DNA of 12,679 nucleotides from Alkalihalobacillus pseudalcaliphilus. GTDB lineage: Bacteria > Bacillota > Bacilli > Bacillales > Bacillaceae_D. Below the pieces are notes generated by a model. It ran no database searches. It was not told the origin of the DNA and worked only from the letters and a program-made list of their open reading frames with translations. Shown one piece after another: positions 7,591-12,679 of this stretch. The stretch lies in NCBI RefSeq assembly GCF_028610675.1, contig NZ_JAQQWS010000026.1:1-12679 (forward strand), in the 5' to 3' direction. Position 1 is the stretch's first letter. Every line of letters starts with the position of its first letter. The position numbers and the translations under genes were made by a program.

Positions 7591-7884
7591 ACTATATGGC
7601 GAAGCAGATTACTTTGCCACCAACAAAGATGAGGGTAGTGTTTGGCTCTTAACTGGTGGAACTTTATTCAATTTTGATTTTTTATTTTAATTTTTTACTT
7701 GAGAATTAGCAGAAATCAAGCAGGCGAGTCATGCGAAGACTCCCGCGGGACGTAGTGGCGGAGCTGAGATTCACTGGCTGCGGCCGATTAACTCAGCGCC
7801 ACCCCATAGGACGCGGAGCATGATTTTCGGTAGCGGTGAGCAAAGCTCCGCATTTGAGCATCAGCATCAACTTTCATATAAAAC
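7591..7884 (+). repeat. Structured intergenic element, copy 1 of 2
   Basis: This is the first of two diverged tandem copies of a ~300-base non-coding unit. In order it has: a hairpin GGCGAAG/CTTTGCC (7597-7617); ACCAACAA; TTAACTGGTGGAACTT (7649-7664) and a T-rich run; GAATTAG; GCGAAGACTCCCGCGGGA (7733-7750); a stem GTGGCG/CGCCAC (7755-7760 with 7797-7802) enclosing CTGAG/CTCAG; a second stem GCGGAGC/GCTCCGC (7813-7819 with 7845-7851); and the end motif AACTTTCATATAAAA (7869-7883). The GCGAAGACTCCCGCGGGA module is reminiscent of an abundant dispersed repeat in Bacillaceae genomes. No protein is encoded. Confidence 0.75.
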
Positions 7885-8198
7885 GCTCATGATGATTTGC
7901 AGTCACAAATCATCACCAACAAGAATGAAAGTGGTGTCTTGCATTTTAACTGGTGGAACTTCATTCAATTTGATTTTTTCTTTTTCATTTTAAAAGAATA
8001 GTGTTGGATTGTTTTTTGAACTTAAGAATTAGTGGTAACCCAGCGGACGAAAATATGCGAAGACTCCCGCGGGAGGCATTGGCGGGCTGAGATCCACTAG
8101 CGAAGCTAGTTAGTTCAGCGCCACCCAGCAGGGCGCGGAGTATAAATTTCGGTAGCGATGAGCAACGCTCCATGTTCGCACTAACTTTCATATAAAAG
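7885..8198 (+). repeat. Structured intergenic element, copy 2 of 2, ending on a ribosome binding site
   Basis: The second copy of the unit, 20 bases longer. Its first hairpin is GATGATTTG/CAAATCATC around CAGTCA, different in sequence from copy 1 but at the same place before ACCAACAA. TTAACTGGTGGAACTT follows at 7946-7961 (one base different), then the 12-base palindrome CTCCCGCGGGAG (8064-8075) and the stem GGCG..GCTGA/TCAGC..GCC (8081-8090 with 8115-8122). That stem encloses ACTAGC-GAA-GCTAGT (8096-8110). AACTTTCATATAAAA (8183-8197) ends the unit and runs straight into AAAGGAGGGGAG, the binding site of the EssB-like gene. It is thus part of, or abuts, that gene's leader. Confidence 0.75.
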
Positions 8199-8210
8199 GA
8201 GGGGAGTTTC

Positions 8211-9965
8211 ATGTCTAAGAAGTGGTCATTTTCCTACGGTAACATGATAATAAATGATGATACATTAATCGTTGAATTAAATAAAAACGGCACGAATGTT
8301 CAAGAAGTGGAACAATTAGATGAATTGAAGAAGCCGCATCCGTTGTTTTTCTCCTTACAAAATCGAGAAATGAACCAAGAATGGATTCGACTTACATATG
8401 AAAGAACTCCTGGTTATTTTGCATTCCACGAAATCTTATCGATTAGTCAAAAGGAAAAACAGAAACTGGCTTTGGCTCTATTAGATATTAAGCAAATTGA
8501 AGGGACTCAATTTACGACAACGATTGAGCCTCACAATGTGTTTTTTCGACAAGATGGCAAGGTGAAATTCCTCCATCGCGGAATTCGCTCTGTATTACCA
8601 CCTGAGCAAGTGGAGCGTAAAACATTTTTATATCAATTGAAGTGTTTAATTGTTTCGTTGTTTTCGGGGATTGAGTTTGCTCAGCTGGTCGAACAAGGTT
8701 TTATTAAAGGTAAATCGAATTCAGAGCTAGTCGATCAATTAATCCAAGCCAAATCTCTTAGGCAATTACAGGAGGTTCTAGAAAAAGAATATCCTGAACC
8801 GAAGGCTAATGAATCCATGGCTGGGACGGACGAACCTTTACAAGGAGGCCCTCATCCCGAGTCAGGCAAGGCAAAAAAACAGGTATCTGCAAATGCTGGA
8901 GCAGGCAATGCTAAAGGGAATGAAAAGGGCAAGGGCCATGTAGAAAAAGCGAAGCCAAAGCCGAATGAGAAATCGCCATCCAAGAAAGCGAAGGTCAAGC
9001 AGCAGACACAGAAGGGATCACCGCTTGTTGGACCGAGTCCAGGCATGCAACAAGAAGCTCAACCGAACCATGGCCAATCACAGCAGCCATTCCCGTCCTA
9101 TAATCATGCTCCTGGTCAACAGCAGGTAACCGCTCCACGGTCAAATTATCAAGCGGTATCACAACCGAATGAGTCTAAAAAGCAAAAGGGTCAACAAGTG
9201 GAGAAGAAATCCTTCTTGCAATCTTTTAATCGGAATCAAATCGTAGCGATGGTTGGTGTTTTACTCATTGGCCTCATATTAGGGGCGCTCTTTTTCTATG
9301 TCGGCTCAGCAAGACCTGTAATGACGGCCTTTAGTGATGAAATGACAGCCAGTCAGCAAACCTATTCAGAGCTAGAGACTGAAAAAGAAGAGCTTGAAGG
9401 TGAGCTCCAAACACAAGAGCAAAAGCTATCCGCCTACCAAGTCATGGCTACTGGTGAAGTAGAACATGCGATCACCGCTTTCGAACAGCTCCCAGACAAA
9501 ACCACCGCGGATAACGAAGCTCTCGCTCAACTTTATATCCGAGATAATACGGTGGACAGCTGGCTTAAGCTTTTTGCGTTAGGTCAAGAGGAGCGTGCGG
9601 TAGAAGGATTGTCTCAATTAAATAATGATGAAGCGAACGAAGCCCTCCTTGGCTTGGACTCTGAAAATCCAGTTGTGATTTTGGAACAGGCACGAATCAA
9701 TGGAGAGCACGAACAAATCATTGCCTTATATGAAGGGGAATTAAGTGATCATGGTCGTGCTCAGGCTTTAGCCGGAAATAGCTATCTTCAACAAGGTGAC
9801 TTAGATACAGCAAGGGAAATCGCTGTTGAACGAGAAGATACTGGCTTACAAATTCGCATATTAGAACGTGAAATTGAGTTAGTGAACGAAGATGACGATT
9901 TAGATGATGATGAAAAAGAAGATGAAATCGAAGCATTAGAAAATCAAATCGATGATTTAAGCTAA
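8211..9965 (+). CDS. essB: EssB/YukC-family type VII secretion pseudokinase-like membrane protein
   Basis: A 584-residue single-pass membrane protein. EssB/YukC is a core part of the Firmicute type VII (Esx) secretion machine: a cytoplasmic pseudokinase domain, one helix and an outer helical domain. Here residues ~1-200 match that N-terminal domain, for example PHNVFFRQDGKVKFLHRG then LPP, which I can line up with YukC's PENIVF..PYFLHYG..LPP. A Lys/Gln/Pro-rich linker (~205-335) follows, longer than in YukC (about 450 residues in all). One membrane helix (~344-365), a coiled-coil-like stretch (~375-410), a helical-repeat outer domain (~415-555) and a very acidic tail (~560-584) complete it. 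The ATG has a strong AAAGGAGGGGAG site. No EssC, YukD or WXG100 gene is near, so its role is open; it may serve the neighbouring Tad-like machine. The symbol denotes family, not proven function. Confidence 0.82.
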   Translation: MSKKWSFSYGNMIINDDTLIVELNKNGTNVQEVEQLDELKKPHPLFFSLQNREMNQEWIRLTYERTPGYFAFHEILSISQKEKQKLALALLDIKQIEGTQFTTTIEPHNVFFRQDGKVKFLHRGIRSVLPPEQVERKTFLYQLKCLIVSLFSGIEFAQLVEQGFIKGKSNSELVDQLIQAKSLRQLQEVLEKEYPEPKANESMAGTDEPLQGGPHPESGKAKKQVSANAGAGNAKGNEKGKGHVEKAKPKPNEKSPSKKAKVKQQTQKGSPLVGPSPGMQQEAQPNHGQSQQPFPSYNHAPGQQQVTAPRSNYQAVSQPNESKKQKGQQVEKKSFLQSFNRNQIVAMVGVLLIGLILGALFFYVGSARPVMTAFSDEMTASQQTYSELETEKEELEGELQTQEQKLSAYQVMATGEVEHAITAFEQLPDKTTADNEALAQLYIRDNTVDSWLKLFALGQEERAVEGLSQLNNDEANEALLGLDSENPVVILEQARINGEHEQIIALYEGELSDHGRAQALAGNSYLQQGDLDTAREIAVEREDTGLQIRILEREIELVNEDDDLDDDEKEDEIEALENQIDDLS

Positions 9966-9971
9966 TCGAAT

Positions 9972-10005
9972 GGTCACTTCCTCTTTTGGGGGTTGTGACC
10001 TTTTT
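9972..10005 (+). terminator. Rho-independent terminator after the EssB-like gene
   Basis: GGTCAC (9972-9977) pairs with GTGACC (9995-10000) and is followed at once by TTTTT (10001-10005). It lies seven bases after the stop codon and separates the signalling cluster from prfA. Confidence 0.85.
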
Positions 10006-10202
10006 GGGTCGCGGTAGAACGTGTGGTTGACCCTGATCGTCAAGAGAGGTAATGAAGCTCATGGCGATATGAAGCTAACTGGCACATAAAGATAAGCGTC
10101 CCCACGAGAGGTTGTTTCGTTACGGTGGGTTAAGACGTAATATGTTTACTAGTAGGTTAAGGGGATTTATGTGAGAACAAAGGCTCGAAGAAACGAGTCG
10201 CA
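10006..10202 (+). other. Non-coding region between terminator and prfA promoter, with hairpins
   Basis: No gene is seen. Two small structures are visible. An imperfect hairpin pairs CGTC/CCCAC (10097-10105) with GTGGG/GACG (10125-10137). A short hairpin, GGCTCG-AAGAAA-CGAGTC (10182-10199), lies just before the -35 box. The latter shares its AAGAAACGAG core with the element at 7541-7555. Whether either acts on prfA is unknown. Confidence 0.4.
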
Positions 10203-10231
10203 TTGACCAGGCTTTGACGATATACTATAAT
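10203..10231 (+). promoter_or_regulatory. Sigma-A promoter of prfA-prmC
   Basis: TTGACC (-35, 10203-10208) and a perfect TATAAT (-10, 10226-10231) are 17 bases apart. The prfA start is about 41 bases downstream of the -10, which leaves room for a short leader. This is the clearest promoter in the window. Confidence 0.88.
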
Positions 10232-10272
10232 TAGACTGTTATGCACTGGAAATTTTAATGAGGTGAAGCGTC

Positions 10273-11343
10273 GTGTTAGAACGTTTACAATCGGTAGAAG
10301 ACCGTTATAATCGATTAAATGAATTATTAAGTGATCCTGATGTTATTAGTGATTCAAAAAAATTAAGAGAATATTCGAAAGAGCAATCAAACATAGAAGA
10401 AACAGTCCAAGTGTATCGTGAGTACAAGGAAGTCGCTGGGCAACTAAAGGATGCCAAGCAAATGCTAGAAGATAAGCTCGATAATGACATGTATGAAATG
10501 GTGAAGGAAGAAATCAGTGAATTAACTCCACGCCAAAAGGAATTAGAAGAGCGTCTTCGTATTTTACTGCTACCAAAAGACCCGAATGATGATAAGAACG
10601 TAATCGTCGAAGTCCGTGGTGCTGCTGGAGGTGACGAGGCTCAGCTTTTTGCTGGTGACCTTTATAAAATGTACTCTCGTTATGCCGAGGCACAAGGCTG
10701 GAAAACCGAGGTCATCGAGGCTACATCAACCGAGCTTGGTGGTTATAAGGAAATTATTTTTATGGTCAATGGAGCAGGAGCCTATTCGAAATTGAAGTAT
10801 GAGAATGGAGCTCACCGTGTGCAACGTGTGCCACAAACTGAGTCAGGTGGCCGAATCCATACGTCAACAGCAACGGTCGCTGTTTTACCTGAAGCAGAAG
10901 AGGTTGAAGTAGAAATTCATGAAAAAGATATCCGCGTTGATACGTTTGCTTCAAGTGGACCAGGCGGACAAAGTGTTAATACGACGATGTCAGCGGTTCG
11001 TTTAACACATTTACCAACAGGTACGGTCGTATCGTGTCAAGATGAGAAGTCACAAATCAAAAACAAAGAAAAAGCGATGAAAGTTTTACGTGCCCGTGTG
11101 TATGATAAATTCCAACAAGAAGCGCAGGCTGAGTACGATGAAACAAGAAAATCAGCCGTTGGAACAGGAGACCGTTCTGAGCGTATCCGTACGTATAACT
11201 TCCCACAAAGTCGTGTCACCGATCACCGCATCGGTTTAACTTTACAAAAGCTTGACCAAATTTTACAAGGTAAACTCGATGAAATTATCGATGCCCTTAT
11301 TGTAGAAGAGCAAGCAGAACAAATGAAACGAGCAGAAGATTAA
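10273..11343 (+). CDS. prfA: Peptide chain release factor 1 (RF1)
   Basis: Release factor 1 recognises UAA and UAG in the ribosomal A site and triggers peptide release. The length, 356 residues, equals the usual Bacillus size. The GGQ loop is Gly231-Gly232-Gln233 in SGPGGQSVNTT; this Gln is what PrmC methylates. The stop-codon-reading PxT motif is Pro187-Gln188-Thr189 in RVPQTESGGRIHTS; the middle residue varies in the family. The N-terminal ~100 residues form the helical domain typical of RF1. The GTG start at 10273 has GAGGTGA 6 bases ahead. prmC begins one base after its stop, in the usual Bacillus order. Confidence 0.98.
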   Translation: MLERLQSVEDRYNRLNELLSDPDVISDSKKLREYSKEQSNIEETVQVYREYKEVAGQLKDAKQMLEDKLDNDMYEMVKEEISELTPRQKELEERLRILLLPKDPNDDKNVIVEVRGAAGGDEAQLFAGDLYKMYSRYAEAQGWKTEVIEATSTELGGYKEIIFMVNGAGAYSKLKYENGAHRVQRVPQTESGGRIHTSTATVAVLPEAEEVEVEIHEKDIRVDTFASSGPGGQSVNTTMSAVRLTHLPTGTVVSCQDEKSQIKNKEKAMKVLRARVYDKFQQEAQAEYDETRKSAVGTGDRSERIRTYNFPQSRVTDHRIGLTLQKLDQILQGKLDEIIDALIVEEQAEQMKRAED

Positions 11344-11344
11344 G

Positions 11345-12439
11345 ATGAAGATGACCGTAAATGGAGCCCTCCAATGGGCTTCTTCTTTTTTAGATGAACA
11401 AAAGGCCGAGTGGGAACGGCCTGCTGTGGAGTGGTTATTACGTGAACATATCGGCGTGAGTCGCTCGCACATGTTCATGATGATGCGAGATGAGATTGAT
11501 GGGTCGGCATGGGTAAATTTTCAAAAGGATGTAGGCACTTACGCAACCGGCGTACCCATTCAACACATTATCGGCTACGAGGAATTTTACGGTCGCCCCT
11601 TTAATGTGACGGGGGATGTGTTAATTCCGCGCCCAGAAACCGAGGAATTAGTCGTAGCTGTTTTGCAGAAAAAAGTCGAGCTGTTTGGTGCGGACGCTGC
11701 CGTATCTGTGGTTGATGTCGGCACCGGAAGCGGAGCGATTGCCGTGAGCCTAGCTTTAGAGTTAGGGGCGGTTAGTGAGGTTGGCGTTAGAGCGGTTGAT
11801 CGTGGAGGTGCTGTGGAGGGTGCTGCTGCTGGGGCTGAAGGTGAAGGTTCGGATAAGGCGGGAGACACTGCTGGGGCTGAGGTTGGAGGTGCGTTGAAGA
11901 GCGGTGCTGCTGATAGGACCGAGGTTGAATTTGATTCGCTTGGAACTGGTGGATTTTTGGAAAATAAGCACTTAGTAGGCCAAGGTAATCCAAACGTCTC
12001 AGCTCTTGATATCTCAAATAAAGCACTTGTGATAGCCAAGAGTAATGCCCAGCAATTAGGGGCGCAGGTTACTTTTACCTTGAGTGATTTGTTGGAGGTG
12101 CCAATTGCAGCTGGTGAAAAGTATGATATCGTCGTATCGAATCCACCGTATATTCCGGAGGGAGATCGTGCATCTTTAGCGGTGAATGTTCGACAGCACG
12201 AACCTGAGCTCGCTTTGTTTGCAGGGGCTGACGGCTACGATATTTACCGCCGTCTAGTGAAACAATTGCCAGATGTTATAAAAGCGGTTGGCCTTGTGGC
12301 ATTTGAGGTCGGAGTAGGCCAGACCGAGGATGTAGGAAGAATGCTTGAAGAGCAATTTCCTGCAGCGACAGTCGAGCGTATCAATGATATAAATGGTAAG
12401 GACCGAATTGTATTGTGTTATGGGGATATGCGTGTGTGA
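11345..12439 (+). CDS. prmC: Release factor glutamine N5-methyltransferase with an inserted low-complexity segment
   Basis: PrmC (HemK) uses S-adenosylmethionine to methylate the GGQ glutamine of RF1 and RF2. The parts are clear: an N-terminal helical domain (~1-85) with IQHIIGYEEFYG and LIPRPETEEL, motif I DVGTGSG (124-130), the acidic SAM-binding motif SALDIS (~219-224), and the substrate-binding NPPY (266-269). At 364 residues it is ~75 longer than usual. The excess is residues ~142-214, rich in Gly, Ala and Glu, inserted between motif I and SALDIS; removing it restores a normal LALELG-NPNVSALDIS join. The frame stays open and the motifs are intact, so the enzyme may still work. It follows prfA by one base; the upstream binding site is weak, so translation is probably coupled. 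Confidence 0.95.
   Translation: MKMTVNGALQWASSFLDEQKAEWERPAVEWLLREHIGVSRSHMFMMMRDEIDGSAWVNFQKDVGTYATGVPIQHIIGYEEFYGRPFNVTGDVLIPRPETEELVVAVLQKKVELFGADAAVSVVDVGTGSGAIAVSLALELGAVSEVGVRAVDRGGAVEGAAAGAEGEGSDKAGDTAGAEVGGALKSGAADRTEVEFDSLGTGGFLENKHLVGQGNPNVSALDISNKALVIAKSNAQQLGAQVTFTLSDLLEVPIAAGEKYDIVVSNPPYIPEGDRASLAVNVRQHEPELALFAGADGYDIYRRLVKQLPDVIKAVGLVAFEVGVGQTEDVGRMLEEQFPAATVERINDINGKDRIVLCYGDMRV
11768..11986 (+). repeat. In-frame low-complexity insertion within prmC, with an internal 42-base repeat
   Basis: This 219-base (73-codon) segment is G-rich on the + strand, in contrast to its neighbours. CTGCTGGGGCTGA occurs at 11826-11838 and again at 11868-11880, exactly 42 bases (14 codons) apart, which encodes repeats of the type AGAEG/AGAEV. 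This points to growth by in-frame duplication. The last third (~11925-11986) is less repetitive. Confidence 0.75.
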
Positions 12440-12442
12440 TGT

Positions 12443-12679
12443 GGTTAGTCGACATGATCATGGGCAAAAAAAGGTCGAGAACCTGTCGATGAAGGCGGTT
12501 AGTCGACATGATCATGGGCAAAAAAAGGTCGAGAACCTGTCGATGAAGGCGGTTAGTCGACATGATCATGGGCAAAAAAGGTCGAGAACCTGTCGATGAA
12601 GGCGGTTAGTCGACATGATCATGGGCAAAAAAGGTCGAGAACCTGTCGATGAGGGCGGTTAGTCGACATGATCATGGGC
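12443..12679 (+). repeat. Tandem minisatellite, 53/54-base unit, at least 4 full copies plus part of a fifth
   Basis: Copies begin with GGTTAGTCGAC at 12443, 12497, 12551, 12604 and 12657; the fifth is cut by the window end. Units one and two are 54 bases (seven A in the A-run), three and four are 53 (six A). Otherwise they are almost identical; the fourth has GAGGGC where the others have GAAGGC. Each unit holds GTCGAC, the palindrome CATGATCATG, an A-run and GGTCGAGAACC. The array starts three bases after the prmC stop. Because 53 is not a multiple of three, no reading frame runs through it, so it is not coding. The outer end and total copy number are unknown. Confidence 0.95.

Noticed and set aside
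7649..7700. T-box antiterminator (ACTGGTGGAAC)
   Set aside because: It lacks the ACCGCG part of the T-box consensus, the following T-run has no matching terminator stem, and the downstream gene is not an amino-acid gene.
8190..8197. -10 promoter box TATAAA for the EssB-like gene
   Set aside because: Transcription from it would begin within the ribosome binding site, and the motif is part of the repeat unit.
7985..8212. 75-residue minus-strand gene
   Set aside because: It overlaps the structured repeat copy 2 and has no family features or ribosome binding site.
10766..10954. Minus-strand open frames inside prfA
   Set aside because: They are shadows of a strongly recognised + strand gene.
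11587..12039. 150-residue Ser/Pro/Ala-rich gene on the minus strand
   Set aside because: It lies wholly inside prmC and is open only because the G-rich insertion lacks stops on the other strand; prmC motifs prove the + frame.
12393..12599. Repeat protein encoded by the minisatellite
   Set aside because: The third and later units are 53 bases, which shifts the frame; there is no ribosome binding site, and the overlapping minus-strand frame is equally repetitive.
12443..12679. CRISPR array
   Set aside because: The whole 53/54-base unit is repeated with no unique spacers, and there are no cas genes; it is a tandem repeat.

Overview
The window looks like the chromosome of a low-GC, spore-former-type Firmicute, most likely a Bacillaceae member of the alkaliphilic/halotolerant kind. 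The evidence is the RF1 and PrmC proteins, which look like those of Bacillus, strong AGGAGG-type ribosome binding sites, frequent TTG/GTG starts, a canonical sigma-A promoter, and Bacillaceae-style dispersed intergenic repeats. The genus call is inference. All supported genes lie on the + strand.

Region 1 (1-2833) is the tail of a Tad-like pilus/secretion locus. It holds the C-terminal part of a DUF5702-type protein, a DUF4352-type lipoprotein, the decayed remnant of a second copy of that lipoprotein, a TadE-like pseudopilin and a TadV/CpaA-type prepilin peptidase with both catalytic aspartates.

Region 2 (2861-7390) is a tightly packed phospho-signalling operon. It encodes a two-helix membrane protein with a C-terminal FHA domain, a PP2C phosphatase, a Hanks-type Ser/Thr kinase with a C-terminal membrane anchor, and a zinc-ribbon protein with five predicted membrane helices. 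Stop and start codons are 0-21 bases apart. The set reads as a writer (kinase), an eraser (phosphatase) and a reader (FHA), all at the membrane beside the pilus genes.

Region 3 (7391-9965) has an 820-base non-coding stretch with a long hairpin element and two diverged tandem copies of a ~300-base structured element. The second copy ends on the ribosome binding site of an EssB/YukC-family protein, the type VII secretion pseudokinase. No EssC ATPase, WXG100 substrate or YukD is visible, so this is an EssB homologue beside Tad and phospho-signalling genes.

Region 4 (9966-12439) is housekeeping: a terminator, a sigma-A promoter, prfA (release factor 1) and prmC, which methylates the release-factor GGQ glutamine. 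PrmC carries an unusual in-frame ~73-residue Gly/Ala/Glu-rich insertion inside its SAM-binding fold.

Region 5 (12440-12679) is a 53/54-base minisatellite directly after prmC. It has at least four full copies and runs off the window.
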